From Polyangia bacterium (lineage in GTDB: Bacteria > Myxococcota_A > Polyangia > Nannocystales > Nannocystaceae), in assembly GCA_030430565.1 (NCBI GenBank), contig JAUIKS010000003.1, positions 372,001-436,000 on the forward strand: DNA of 64,000 nt, written 5' to 3'. The translations under genes and the position numbers were made by a program. The notes beneath the pieces were generated by a model. It worked only from the letters and a program-made list of their open reading frames with translations, did not search any database and had not been told where the DNA came from. Positions 36,731 to 47,736 of this stretch are shown one piece after another. The number at the start of each line of letters is the position of its first letter. Positions within the stretch are counted from its first letter, which is position 1.

Positions 36731-38377
36731 GTGTCTGGGTCCGTGAAGGCGCCGCTGCTCGAGGTTCGCGGGCTGCGAGTGCTGCGGCCCGACGGCGCGC
36801 CGCTGTTTGAGGATCTCGAGCTCACGCTGCGCGCCGGCGAGGTCATCGCGCTGCTCGGCTCGAGCGGCGCCGGCAAGTCGACCCTGCTCGCGGCGCTGCA
36901 CGAGCCCGAGGGGCTGCGCGGGCGCGGCTTCACGGTGTCGCACGGGGCCCTCGAGCTCCGCGCGCCGATCGGCGTGGTGCCGCAGCGCGGCGCGCTCTTC
37001 GATCACCTCAGCGTCGCCGGCAACCTCGAGCTCGCGCTGCGCAACGCTGATCAGCCGGTCGCGCCCGCGAAGCACCGGGAGGTGATCGAGTCCTGGCTCG
37101 CGCATCTCGACCTGCCGCGCGAGTGGAGCGGCCCCGGGCATGACACGGGGCACGTCAGCGGCGGCGAGGCCCAGCGGCTCGCGGTCGCGCGGACGCTGGC
37201 GGGCGGTCGGCGCGTGCTGTTCCTCGACGAGCCATCCGTCGGCCTCGACCCGCTGCGCGTGCGTCGACTCGCCGCGATCCTGCGGCGCGAGCTGCAGCGC
37301 GAGGGCGACGGGCAGGGCGCCGCGGCCCTCGTCATCACCCACGACCTGCACTTCGCCGCCGCCTTCGCCGACCGCTTCCTGTACCTCGACCCTGAGACGC
37401 GGGGGATCAGCGAGTTCGAGCTCGGCGTCGAAGAGCACCTGGCCCGAGAGACCGACGGCGCACGACCGGCGGAGGCGCTGCGCGCGATCGAGGGAGCGCT
37501 CTCGCGGGCGCTCGTCGAGCGCCTCGAGGCCGGGCGCGTCGCGCCGCGCTCCCCCCGGCGTGTGTCCTGGGGCGCCCGCCTCGGCGCGCGCGCCCGCTCG
37601 TGGCTCGAGCCCTTCAGCGTGATCACCCGCGTGCTCAGCAGCGCCTGGCGCAGCTTCATCCGCGGCTGGCGAGACGTCCCCGAGGTCGCGCGCGTGGTCC
37701 TCAGCCAGGGCCTCCTGCGGCCGGCGCCCTTCTTCGCCGTCGTCTCGACGCTGATCGGCTTCACGATCCTCTACATCTTCCACCGCTCGCTGCTCGGCGG
37801 CGGCATGCCGGTGCGGCCCGATCGCGTCTTCGGCCTGATCGGCTCCATGCACATCGTCGCGCTCGCGCCGCCGCTCTCGGGCATCCTGTTCGCCGCGACC
37901 TCGGCCAGCGCGATCACGGCCTGGCTCGGCGGCATGTCGCTCACGCGCCAGACCGTGGCCATGCGCGCGCTCGGGATCGACGAGCCGCGCTACCTGTGGG
38001 CGCCGGCGTGGTTCGGCCTCGCCCTCGCCTACCTCGTCCTCGCCGCGCTCTTCGTCGCCGGCATGGTGCTCGGCGGCACGCTCTACCTCGAGCTGCAGGT
38101 CCCGGAGCTGAGCGCCGCGGGCCCGAGCGCGTTCGAGCTCGTGACCGCCGACCTCCTCGATCCGCCGCCCGGCCGCGTCGCCTTCGTCCGGCGGGCCGCG
38201 CTGCTCATCCTGATCTACGCCGCCGGCATCGCCAGCGACGCGGTGGCGAAGGGCGCGCGCGACAAGTCGAGCGCGGAGTCGGTGACGGTGGCGATGGTCC
38301 GCAGCGTGATGGCCTGCACCATGTGGATCGTCGCGGTCGAGCTGCTCTCGCTGTTCGTGCTCTACCGCGCGCGCTGA
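36731..38377 (+). CDS. ABC lipid transporter: fused MlaF-like ATPase and MlaE-like permease
   Basis: The protein has 548 residues from GTG 36731. Residues 10-225 are an ABC ATPase: Walker A GSSGAGKST (43-51), Q-loop VPQ (83-85), signature VSGGE (142-146), Walker B RVLFLDEP (161-168), H-loop ITHD (202-205). Residues about 290-548 are a divergent MlaE/DUF140 permease: ALAPPLSGILFAATSASAIT, then WLGGMSLTRQTVAMRALGID and EPRYLWAPAW, aligning to MlaE's LFAGRAGSALTAE...MxxVDPxRRxxxPR core. The conserved Arg and Glu there are lost (ATSASA; WLG). In E. coli these are two proteins. It probably moves phospholipids across the inner membrane with the protein encoded 48 bp downstream. No MlaD, MlaC or MlaB lies adjacent. 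Confidence 0.85.
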   Translation: MSGSVKAPLLEVRGLRVLRPDGAPLFEDLELTLRAGEVIALLGSSGAGKSTLLAALHEPEGLRGRGFTVSHGALELRAPIGVVPQRGALFDHLSVAGNLELALRNADQPVAPAKHREVIESWLAHLDLPREWSGPGHDTGHVSGGEAQRLAVARTLAGGRRVLFLDEPSVGLDPLRVRRLAAILRRELQREGDGQGAAALVITHDLHFAAAFADRFLYLDPETRGISEFELGVEEHLARETDGARPAEALRAIEGALSRALVERLEAGRVAPRSPRRVSWGARLGARARSWLEPFSVITRVLSSAWRSFIRGWRDVPEVARVVLSQGLLRPAPFFAVVSTLIGFTILYIFHRSLLGGGMPVRPDRVFGLIGSMHIVALAPPLSGILFAATSASAITAWLGGMSLTRQTVAMRALGIDEPRYLWAPAWFGLALAYLVLAALFVAGMVLGGTLYLELQVPELSAAGPSAFELVTADLLDPPPGRVAFVRRAALLILIYAAGIASDAVAKGARDKSSAESVTVAMVRSVMACTMWIVAVELLSLFVLYRAR

Positions 38378-38425
38378 GCCCGTTGTCGAAAATACTCCCG
38401 CGCTCGCCTCGGTTGCACTTCAGAC

Positions 38426-40180
38426 ATGTCCCTTCGTCCACACTGGCTCCCGCGCGCGGCCCTCGGGCTCGGCCTCGCCGGCGGCGCGCTGTGGGCCTCG
38501 ACCCGCCTCATGACGCAGGCGGCGACGCGCGCGCCGGTCACGGTCACGACGGCGGGCGGCGCCTCGGCGGGGGAGCAGGGCTCGTGGCGCGCCGAGGCCG
38601 GGCCGCCCGAGGAGCTCGAGCGTCTCGAGGTGCTGCTCGACGACGCGCTCCAGGAGGACGCCGCGGCCGGGCCCAGCGGACAGGTCGAGCTCTCGCTCGA
38701 GGGTCTCGCGCCGGGCTACCACCGCGTCGAGCTGCGCACGCGTCGGCGCGGCGGCCGGGTGCACTCTGTGACCAGCGCCGTGCTCGTCGGGCCGTTCGCG
38801 GACCGCGAGGAGCCCCCGGACGCCCAGCGCTGCGGCGCGTCCGTGCAGATCTCCGCGGAGGCGCTGAAGCGCGTGCTGCTGCCGGTCGTCCGCGCGCGGC
38901 TGCTCTCCGCGACACGCGACACCGAGCTGCTCGGGCCGTCGACCCGTCTCGAGCGCTTCGAGATCACGCTGATCGAGGGCGGCGCACGCTTCGACATCGC
39001 GCTCGCCGGCCAAAACCGCGTCGCGGCGGCTGGCGAGCTCTCGCTCCGCGTCCCCACGCTCGGGCGCCTAGAGCTCGAGCTCGTCTCGCTCGCCGCCGTC
39101 TCTTTCACCGGGGAGCTGCGGACCAAGGCGACCGTCGGCGGCGCGGCCGTCGGCGCCGTGATCACCGGCCCGCTCGCGCCGCTCGGCGCCCTCGCTGGCT
39201 ACATCGCCGTCGAGCGCTACATCGAGGGCCGCGCCCATGACGAAGTGCAGGCCCGCGTCGAGCAGGCCTTGAAAAAGATCTCGGCGGCGCCGCTGCTGCC
39301 CGAGCGCGTCACGCTGATCCCGGGGGAGCCGCGCGCCGAGGTCGAGCTCGCGCTCTGCGAGCCCGCGCGGCTTGACCCCACGCTCGGCGCGTCCCTGCGC
39401 CTCTCGATCACCCCCGCGCTCGACCCGAGCGAGCTGCGGCAGCTGGCGGCGCCCGGCCCGGTCGATCACGGCGTCACGCTGCCCGCGCCCGCGCGCCTGC
39501 CCAGCGGGACAGATGTCCAAGTCGACATGTCGATCGACACCCTAAACCGTCTGCTCGAGCTCTGGACCGCGGCCGGCGTGCTCGAGGAGCGGGTCGCGAG
39601 CGCCGGCCTGCTCGCGCGCGCCAACGAGACCCTAGCGGAGTGGACGACGCTGCAGCTCGAGCGCCTCGCGCCGCGCCTGCCCCCGGCGCTCGGCCTGCCT
39701 GGTGAGACAGACGAAGACGGCGCGTGGTCGATCTCGATCGGCGACCTCGAGCTCGGGCTCACCGGGGTCGACACCGCGCGCTTCTCCGCCGTCACGATCG
39801 GCGGGCTCGGGCGCGTGTGGCCGCACTACGACGAGGAGCGCGGCGAGCTGCGCCTGGCGGCCGAGCTCGAGAAGATCTGGCTCTCCTGCGAGCGCCAGGG
39901 CGCCGCCGCGATCGCGGTCGCGCCCGGGGAGCCGGCGACGCTGCCGGCGGTCGTGCGCGAGCCCTGCTTCGGCGCGCTGCTCGAGGTCGCTACCTTCAGC
40001 GAGCAGCTCAACGCCGCGCTCGCCCCGGGCGCCGCGCGCCTGCCCGGCCTCGACGTCCGCGGGCTGCTACAGCGCAAGACGGAGCGCCTGCGCCCCGGCG
40101 GCCTCGAGCTCGAGCGGCTGTGGAGCGAGCACCCCGAGGGCGCGCCGGGGGTGCTGCGGATCCGCGGCGCGGTCCGCTGA
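38426..40180 (+). CDS. Membrane-anchored tandem TULIP/BPI-like lipid-binding protein
   Basis: The protein has 584 residues. An N-terminal uncleaved anchor or signal (ALGLGLAGGALWASTRL) leads to the periplasm. About residues 60-115 look like an Ig-like beta domain. Two TULIP-like units follow. Unit 1 has VQISAEALKRVLLPVVRARL and beta hairpins ending SFTGELRTKA, with a Gly/Ala-rich helix. Unit 2 has VDMSIDTLNRLLELWTAAGV, then LEERV ... LAPRLPPALG ... WSISIGDLELGLTGV, recalling the second half of BPI/LBP/CETP proteins. TULIP domains bind acyl chains in a tubular cavity. Next to an MlaFE fusion it could replace MlaD/MlaC as periplasmic lipid carrier. The fold call is by pattern and not proven. 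It ends opposite the pnt terminator. Confidence 0.65.
   Translation: MSLRPHWLPRAALGLGLAGGALWASTRLMTQAATRAPVTVTTAGGASAGEQGSWRAEAGPPEELERLEVLLDDALQEDAAAGPSGQVELSLEGLAPGYHRVELRTRRRGGRVHSVTSAVLVGPFADREEPPDAQRCGASVQISAEALKRVLLPVVRARLLSATRDTELLGPSTRLERFEITLIEGGARFDIALAGQNRVAAAGELSLRVPTLGRLELELVSLAAVSFTGELRTKATVGGAAVGAVITGPLAPLGALAGYIAVERYIEGRAHDEVQARVEQALKKISAAPLLPERVTLIPGEPRAEVELALCEPARLDPTLGASLRLSITPALDPSELRQLAAPGPVDHGVTLPAPARLPSGTDVQVDMSIDTLNRLLELWTAAGVLEERVASAGLLARANETLAEWTTLQLERLAPRLPPALGLPGETDEDGAWSISIGDLELGLTGVDTARFSAVTIGGLGRVWPHYDEERGELRLAAELEKIWLSCERQGAAAIAVAPGEPATLPAVVREPCFGALLEVATFSEQLNAALAPGAARLPGLDVRGLLQRKTERLRPGGLELERLWSEHPEGAPGVLRIRGAVR
39514..39527. repeat. Dispersed palindrome TGTC-N6-GACA, copy 6
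   Basis: TGTC-CAAGTC-GACA inside the TULIP-like gene. It overlaps GGACAGATGTCC (39507-39518), and TGTCGATCGACA lies at 39529-39540, so three related palindromes are clustered. Confidence 0.8.
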
Positions 40181-40183
40181 CCA

Positions 40184-40213
40184 AGAAAAACGCCCGGGTC
40201 GTGCGACCCGGGC
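40184..40213 (-). terminator. Intrinsic terminator of pntAB (leftward)
   Basis: A perfect 10-bp stem, GCCCGGGTCG/CGACCCGGGC (40192-40213, loop of 2), is followed on the minus strand by T5CTT (complement of 40184-40190). The U-tract is on the leftward side, so it serves pntB rather than the rightward gene. Confidence 0.85.
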
Positions 40214-40238
40214 GCGCTCGCGTGGCTGTCCTCCGGGG

Positions 40239-41657
40239 CTAGCCGGTGAGCTTGCCGAGGATGTCGGCGACGCTCTTGCTCGCGTTGCCGAACAGCATGC
40301 GGGTGTTGTCGCCCACGAACAGCGGGTTCTGGATGCCCGCGTAGCCGGTGCCGCGACCGCGCTTCATCACGATCACGTCGGTCGCCTTCCAGACCTCGAG
40401 CACCGGCATCCCGGCGATCGGGCTGTTGGGGTCGGTCAGCGCCGAGGGGTTGACGATGTCGTTGGCGCCGATGACGAGCACGACATCCGTCTCCGGGAAG
40501 TCCTCGTTGATCTCCTCCATCTCCAGCACGATGTCGTAGGGGACGTTGGCCTCGGCCAGGAGCACGTTCATGTGCCCGGGCAGGCGACCGGCGACCGGGT
40601 GGATGGCGAAGCGGAAGTTCTTGCCCTTCTTGCGCAGGATCTTGGTGACCTCCGCGAGCGTGTGCTGGGCCTGCGCGCGCGCGAGGCCGTAGCCGGGGAC
40701 GACCACGATGTTCTTGGCCGCCTTGAGCAGCTCGACGGTCTCGTCGAGCTCGATCTCCTTCATCTCGCCCTCGACCTTCGGGCCGCCGCCCTTGGCCGCG
40801 CCGCCGTCGCTGCCGAAGCCCCCGGCGATGACGCTGATGAACGAGCGGTTCATCGCCTTGCACATGATGTACGAGAGGATCGCGCCGCTCGAGCCGACCA
40901 GCGCGCCTGTCACCAGGAGCAGGTCGTTGCTGAGCATGAAGCCGGCCGCCGCCGCCGCCCAGCCCGAGTAGCTGTTGAGCATCGAGACGACCACCGGCAT
41001 GTCGGCGCCGCCGATGGCGACGACCATGTGAATGCCGAGGAAGCAGGCGATGCCGATCATGATCAGCAGCGGCTGCATCCCGTTGGCCGGGTCGCTGACG
41101 AAGGCGTAGCCGAAGTAGCAGCAGACCAGCACCAAGATCAGGTTGAGCATGTGCCGCGCGGGCAGGATGATCGGGTTCCCGCTCATCGAGCCGCGCAGCT
41201 TGAGGAAGGCGATGACCGAGCCGGTGAAGGTGATCGCGCCGATGAACACGCCGACGTAGACCTCGACGTTGTGGATGATCGCCTCGGCGCCCGCGTGGTG
41301 CGCGTTGGGGTCGAGGAACGAGGCGACGCCCACGAGCACGGCCGCGAGGCCGACGAAGCTGTGCAGGATCGCGACCAGCTCCGGCATCGAGGTCATGGCG
41401 ACGCGCGCGGCCAGGACCGCGCCGATGATCGCGCCCGGGACCACGGCGGCGCCGAGGATCGCGTAGCCGGTGCCGGACATATTGGCCAGGCCCGCCATGT
41501 TCTGACCGAGCATGGTGGCGAGGATCGCCAGGATCATGCCGACGATGCCGAACATGTTGCCGCGGCGCGCGGTCTCTTGGTTCGAGAGACCGCCGAGGCT
41601 GAGGATGAACAGTACGCTGGCGGCGATGTAGAGGACCGTTGTCAGGCTGTAAGACAC
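40239..41657 (-). CDS. pntB: NAD(P) transhydrogenase beta subunit
   Basis: The protein has 472 residues from ATG 41657. The N-terminal half has eight or nine membrane helices ([20 protein letters not shown] at the start), including [20 protein letters not shown] and [10 protein letters not shown]. The C-terminal domain III binds NADP(H): [56 protein letters not shown] and [18 protein letters not shown]. With PntA it couples proton entry to NADPH formation at the inner membrane. It follows pntA by 41 nt in one leftward operon, ended by the hairpin at 40192. Confidence 0.97.
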   Translation of the reverse strand: MSYSLTTVLYIAASVLFILSLGGLSNQETARRGNMFGIVGMILAILATMLGQNMAGLANMSGTGYAILGAAVVPGAIIGAVLAARVAMTSMPELVAILHSFVGLAAVLVGVASFLDPNAHHAGAEAIIHNVEVYVGVFIGAITFTGSVIAFLKLRGSMSGNPIILPARHMLNLILVLVCCYFGYAFVSDPANGMQPLLIMIGIACFLGIHMVVAIGGADMPVVVSMLNSYSGWAAAAAGFMLSNDLLLVTGALVGSSGAILSYIMCKAMNRSFISVIAGGFGSDGGAAKGGGPKVEGEMKEIELDETVELLKAAKNIVVVPGYGLARAQAQHTLAEVTKILRKKGKNFRFAIHPVAGRLPGHMNVLLAEANVPYDIVLEMEEINEDFPETDVVLVIGANDIVNPSALTDPNSPIAGMPVLEVWKATDVIVMKRGRGTGYAGIQNPLFVGDNTRMLFGNASKSVADILGKLTG

Positions 41658-41698
41658 GGGATGCTCCTACTTGCGTTCGAGGTAGCCGAGATAGCTGC

Positions 41699-43234
41699 TT
41701 ACTTCCGGAACATCTTCAGCATGCGCTGCGTGACCAGGAAGCCGCCTGCGATGTTGATGGTTGCGACGAGGATGGCGATCGCGCCCAGGATGGTCGCTGG
41801 GTGCGTGGGGTCGCCGGAGACGACCAGCATGCCGCCGATCACGATGATGCCGCTGATCGCGTTGGTCACCGACATCAGCGGGGTGTGCAGCGCCGCCGCG
41901 ACGTTCCAGACGACCATGTAGCCGACGAAGATCGCGAGCACGAAGACCGTGAAGTGGGCGAGGAACTCGTTGCCCGGGTTGGCGATGCCGATGCCGACCA
42001 GCGCGAGCGCGGCGAGGATCATCGCCGGCGAGACGCCGCCCTGCTGCTCCTCTTGCTTGTGCTTGTTGTGCGCGATCGGGGCCGGCTCCTCCTTGGGCTT
42101 GGGCGGGGAGGGGTCCTCGATCTTCGGCGGCGGCCACTTCAGCTCGCCCTGGTTCAGGATCAGCGCGCCGCGGACCACGAGGTCCTGCTCGTCGACCTTG
42201 AAGCCCTCGGCGCGGCCCATGTCGTCGAGCAGGTGACACAGGTTGCTGCCGTAGAGCTGGCTCGACTGCGCCGCCATGCGGCTCGGCAGGTCGGTGTAGC
42301 CGATGATCTTGACGCCGTTGTAGTCCATGACCTCGCCGGCGGTGACGACCTCGCAGTTGCCACCTTGCTCGGCGGCCATATCGACCACGACCGAGCCCGG
42401 CTTGAGGTTGGCGAGCGTCGCCTTGTTCACCAAGAGCGGCGCGCGCTTGCCGGGGATCAGCGCGGTCGTGATGATGATGTCGAGCTCCTTCGCCTGCTCG
42501 GCGAACAGCTTCATCTCGGCCTCGATGAAGGCCTTGCTCATCACCTTCGCGTAGCCGCCCGCGCCGGTGCCGTCCTCCTCGAACTCCAGCTCCAGGAACT
42601 CGGCGCCCATCGACTCGACCTGCTCCTTGACGACAGGTCGCGTGTCGAAGGCGCGGACGACCGCGCCGAGCCCTCGCGCGGCGCCGATGGCCGCGAGCCC
42701 CGCGACGCCGGCGCCGATCACCAGGACCTTCGCCGGCGGCATCTTGCCGGCCGCGGTGATCTGACCGGTGAACATGCGCCCGAACTGGTTCGCGGCCTCG
42801 ACGACGGCGCGGTAGCCCGCGATGTTCGCCATCGACGACAGCGCGTCCATCTTCTGGGCGCGGCTGATCCGCGGGATCGACTCCATCCCGATGACCGTGG
42901 CCTTCTTGGCCGCGAGGCGGTCGAGCAGCTCCTTGTTCTGGGCCGGCCAGATGAAGCTGATGAGCATGCCGCCCTCGCGCAGCAGGTCGACCTCGCTGAA
43001 CTCGGGCTCGCGGACCTTCATCACGATGTCCGACTGCGACCAGAGCTGCGCCGCGCTGCCGACGACGGTGCAGCCGGCCGCCTGGAACGCGTCGTCGGTG
43101 AACGAGGCGGCCACGCCAGCCTGGGTCTCGACGAGGACCTCGAACCCGTATTTCTGCAGACGCTGGGCCGTCTTCGGGGTCGCGGCCACGCGGCGCTCAC
43201 CCGGGTGGATTTCCTTCGGGATGCCGATTTTCAT
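41699..43234 (-). CDS. pntA: NAD(P) transhydrogenase alpha subunit (PntAA-PntAB in one chain)
   Basis: The protein has 511 residues from ATG 43234 ([20 protein letters not shown]); the ORF upstream is not plausible coding. Domain I binds NAD(H): [20 protein letters not shown], then [20 protein letters not shown] and [21 protein letters not shown] Pro/Lys/Glu-rich linker (around [16 protein letters not shown]) leads to the membrane part of about four helices, ending [16 protein letters not shown]. Length and fusion match the E. coli two-gene arrangement rather than the three-gene PntAA/AB/B form. Confidence 0.97.
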   Translation of the reverse strand: MKIGIPKEIHPGERRVAATPKTAQRLQKYGFEVLVETQAGVAASFTDDAFQAAGCTVVGSAAQLWSQSDIVMKVREPEFSEVDLLREGGMLISFIWPAQNKELLDRLAAKKATVIGMESIPRISRAQKMDALSSMANIAGYRAVVEAANQFGRMFTGQITAAGKMPPAKVLVIGAGVAGLAAIGAARGLGAVVRAFDTRPVVKEQVESMGAEFLELEFEEDGTGAGGYAKVMSKAFIEAEMKLFAEQAKELDIIITTALIPGKRAPLLVNKATLANLKPGSVVVDMAAEQGGNCEVVTAGEVMDYNGVKIIGYTDLPSRMAAQSSQLYGSNLCHLLDDMGRAEGFKVDEQDLVVRGALILNQGELKWPPPKIEDPSPPKPKEEPAPIAHNKHKQEEQQGGVSPAMILAALALVGIGIANPGNEFLAHFTVFVLAIFVGYMVVWNVAAALHTPLMSVTNAISGIIVIGGMLVVSGDPTHPATILGAIAILVATINIAGGFLVTQRMLKMFRK

Positions 43235-43503
43235 GGACCGGGGGTCTTTCCGGCCGAGCGCCGCGACCGGGAGGATTGTGGGCCCTGTTGCCCACCGTCC
43301 CGGCGGATCAAATCGTGAGGATCGAGTCGTGTGAAACGAGACAAGATCGGGGGAGGAACGGCGCCAGCCGGGGCGAGGAATAGCACGTTGCCGATCCGAT
43401 TGGGAGGACAGGCGAGGCGCTCGCGCGCGCGGCGAACACACCGTGCCCGAGCCGCGTGCCGGCGCGCTTGACGACGTCACGAGGGCGTGCACCCTCGAGC
43501 CTG
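43235..43503. other. Divergent intergenic region, pntA-moaC
   Basis: This 269-bp spacer must contain the pnt and moaC promoters. I see no strong hexamer pair or hairpin. In-frame extensions of both genes into it have poor composition. Confidence 0.4.
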
Positions 43504-43989
43504 ATGACGGATCCACTCACCCACTTCGATGACGCCGGGGCGGCGCGGATGGTCGCGATCACCGACAAGCCAGAGACCGCGCGCGCCGCTATCGCTCGCG
43601 CCCGTGTCCGCATGTCTCCGCAGACCCTCGCGCGGATTCAGTCGGGTCAGGTGGGGAAGGGCGACGTGCTCGGCGTCGCCAGGATCGCCGCGGTCAGCGG
43701 CGCGAAGCAGGCCGCGACCAGCATCCCGCTGTGTCACCCCGTGCGCCTCACTGCGGTCGACGTGGGCTTCGAGCTGCTGCCCGAGCTCCCCGGCGTGAGC
43801 GTCCGTGTGCACGTTCGAGCGCTGGATCGAACCGGCCCCGAGATGGAGGCGATGGCCGCGGCCGCGACCGCGGCGCTCACCATCTACGACATGTGCAAGG
43901 CCATGGACCGCGGCATGTCGATCGAGGCGATCGAGCTGCTCGAGAAGTCCGGCGGGAAGTCCGGGCGCTGGACGCGAAGCGAACCCTGA
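43504..43989 (+). CDS. moaC: Cyclic pyranopterin monophosphate synthase
   Basis: The protein has 161 residues from ATG 43504. MoaC converts the MoaA product to cPMP in molybdenum-cofactor synthesis. Motifs are [20 protein letters not shown] (the usual MVDV is MVAI), [20 protein letters not shown], the catalytic [10 protein letters not shown] and [20 protein letters not shown], then MCKAMDRGM with the active-site Asp and Lys. The length is standard. No other moa or moe gene is adjacent. It converges with glmS. Confidence 0.95.
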   Translation: MTDPLTHFDDAGAARMVAITDKPETARAAIARARVRMSPQTLARIQSGQVGKGDVLGVARIAAVSGAKQAATSIPLCHPVRLTAVDVGFELLPELPGVSVRVHVRALDRTGPEMEAMAAAATAALTIYDMCKAMDRGMSIEAIELLEKSGGKSGRWTRSEP

Positions 43990-44001
43990 CCCGGAGCGAG
44001 A

Positions 44002-44042
44002 GGCGCGCGCGTTTCGTAGATGTCCTCGGGGACACGCGCGCC
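44002..44042. terminator. Nested hairpin between convergent moaC and glmS
   Basis: GGCGCGCG (44002-44009) pairs with CGCGCGCC (44035-44042). The tip holds the perfect palindrome TGTCCTCGGGGACA (44021-44034). It lies 13 bp after the moaC stop and 28 bp after the glmS stop, so it may be a bidirectional terminator; U-tracts are absent. Confidence 0.55.
44021..44034. repeat. Dispersed palindrome TGTC-N6-GACA, copy 7
   Basis: TGTC-CTCGGG-GACA, at the tip of the moaC/glmS hairpin. Confidence 0.8.
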
Positions 44043-44069
44043 GAGACGTCTAAACGTCGTTCGTCAAAT

Positions 44070-45935
<1,866 letters not shown>

Positions 45936-46125
45936 ACTCGGCTCCTTGCAGCCTGCTCAACGCTCGGCTCCACGCTAGTTGTTCCATATTCGCCAGTGGC
46001 GCCCAAGAAAGCGGGAGCCGCGGCTGGCGTTCCGGCCAGCCGGCTTCACGCGCTCGGCCGATTCGAAACGCGGCGCGGCCGCCGAGTAGCTCGGCGACCG
46101 CGTGAAGGGCGCGAATTCGCGGGCT
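45936..46125. other. Intergenic, upstream of glmS
   Basis: This 190-bp spacer between the stop of the M16 lipoprotein gene and the glmS start contains the AT-richer stretch TAGTTGTTCCATATTC (45974-45989), a plausible promoter zone for leftward glmS. No gene is seen. Confidence 0.4.
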
Positions 46126-47688
46126 TCAAATCCGCTTGAGATTGAGGTCGTAGGTGATGATCTCGACCCCGCCCATGTCCTTAAAGGCGTCCTGCAGCTG
46201 GGGCACGACCTTGTCGGCCTTGCCGACCACAACCATGACCGGGACCGGGTGCATGTACTTGGCGGCGACCGTCTTGATCTCCTCGCGGGTCACGGCCAGC
46301 ACCTTGTCGCGGTAGGTCTTGAAGTAGTTCTCGTCGAGGTTGTAGGTCAGGACCGTGCGGACCTTGCCGGCGATCTGTCCGGGGGTCTCGATCTCGAGCG
46401 GGAACGAGCCGACGAGCTTGGTGACCGCGTCCTTGAACTCGGTCTCGGTCGGATCTTCTTTGTGCATCCGGTCGAGGTGCTCGAAGATCGCGGTCATCAT
46501 CTCGCCGGTCTTCTTGGTCTTGGTCTTGGTCCAGATCCGGAAGGTGCCCGGCGCCTGGCCCGACGAGACCTGCGTGTAGATGCCGTAGGTCAGCCCGCGC
46601 TCCTCGCGGACGTCAAGGAACAGACGACCGGTCGAGCCGCCGCCGAGGATCTGCTGGGCCACGTCGACCTTGGCCCAGTCCGGGTGCTTTCGCGCCAGCG
46701 CGAGGTTGCCGACGCGGACCTCGGACTGCGCCGAGCCCGGTCGATCGACCAGGTGCACGACCATCTTGGTCGGCATCCGCGACTTGTAGGCGTCGGCGTC
46801 GAACTTATTGAGCGGGTTTTTGGGGATGTCCTCGAGCTTCTCGAAGGCCTTCCACTTGCCCAGCGTCTTCTTCACCAGCGGCTCGGCCTCGGCGACGGTG
46901 ATGTCGCCCGAGAGGATCAGGTAGGCGTTGTTCGCCCGGTAGAAGTTGTCGTGGAACTTCGCGAGCGAGTCCTGCGTGATCTTGTCGATGTCCGCCTCGG
47001 TCTGCGGCGGCTGCCCATAGGGGTGCCCCTCGGGGTAGGCGACCATGTCGAAGAGCGTGTTGGCGAGGAAGTCCGCGTTCTGCTTCTGGGCCTTGATCCC
47101 CGTCTTGGCCTGGTTCTTGAGCTTGTCGAGGGCATCCTGCGGGAACGCCGGGTTCATGACCTCGTCGGCCATGAGCGTGAGCGCCAGCTTGAGGTCGCGC
47201 TTGAGCACGCGGCTCGAGACGTAGGTGCTGTGGATGCCGGCGAACTCGCCGATGCTCGAGCCGACCTGCTCGATCTCGGCGTCGATCTTGGCCTTCTTAC
47301 GCTTCTTGGTGCCCTCGCCCAGCATGCTCGCGGTCATCTCCGCGAGGTTGGGGTCGTCCATGCTGCCGGCGTTGATGACGATCTGCGCGCTGACCAGCGG
47401 GACCTCGTGGTTCTCGACCACGTAGACCTGCAGCTTGTTCTTCTCGACCATGAACTTCTGCAGGTCGGGGAACTTGACCGGCGTCGGGGCGGTCGGCGCC
47501 GGGGGATCGGGGTACACGCGCGCGGGCTCCACCGGCGCCGGCGCCTGGACGACGGGCGCGGGCTCGGGCGGGGGCGCGGGCTCTTCCTTCGGCTTGCAGC
47601 CCAGGAGGACCAGCGGCGTGCCGACCAGCGCGACGAGGGCGGCGGCGGCGGTGCGGTTGCGACGATGAGTGCGGAGAGTGCGGACCAT
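46126..47688 (-). CDS. M16 peptidase-like lipoprotein, catalytically inactive subunit
   Basis: The protein has 520 residues. The signal ends in VLLGC, followed by a Pro/Glu/Ala linker to about residue 65. The M16 fold is clear (LQVYVVENHEVPLVSAQIVI; NAGSMDDPNLAEMTASMLGE; AYLILSGDITVAEAEPLVKK). Where active M16 proteins have HxxEH it has LAEMTASML, so zinc cannot be bound. A Gly-rich stretch and the C-terminal YNLDENYFKTYRDKV remain. Such a subunit pairs with an active M16 partner, as in mitochondrial MPP or Sphingomonas SPH2681/2682. The active gene is directly upstream, 48 nt away. Confidence 0.9.
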   Translation of the reverse strand: MVRTLRTHRRNRTAAAALVALVGTPLVLLGCKPKEEPAPPPEPAPVVQAPAPVEPARVYPDPPAPTAPTPVKFPDLQKFMVEKNKLQVYVVENHEVPLVSAQIVINAGSMDDPNLAEMTASMLGEGTKKRKKAKIDAEIEQVGSSIGEFAGIHSTYVSSRVLKRDLKLALTLMADEVMNPAFPQDALDKLKNQAKTGIKAQKQNADFLANTLFDMVAYPEGHPYGQPPQTEADIDKITQDSLAKFHDNFYRANNAYLILSGDITVAEAEPLVKKTLGKWKAFEKLEDIPKNPLNKFDADAYKSRMPTKMVVHLVDRPGSAQSEVRVGNLALARKHPDWAKVDVAQQILGGGSTGRLFLDVREERGLTYGIYTQVSSGQAPGTFRIWTKTKTKKTGEMMTAIFEHLDRMHKEDPTETEFKDAVTKLVGSFPLEIETPGQIAGKVRTVLTYNLDENYFKTYRDKVLAVTREEIKTVAAKYMHPVPVMVVVGKADKVVPQLQDAFKDMGGVEIITYDLNLKRI

Positions 47689-47736
47689 CTTTAAACCCTT
47701 GAAAACCTTTCGTCTTCTGCGTCGTGTTCGCTGGGC

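Noticed and set aside
39702..41921. 739-codon rightward ORF spanning the TULIP gene end and pntB
   Set aside because: It reads through the pnt terminator and is antisense to pntB, with no domain content.
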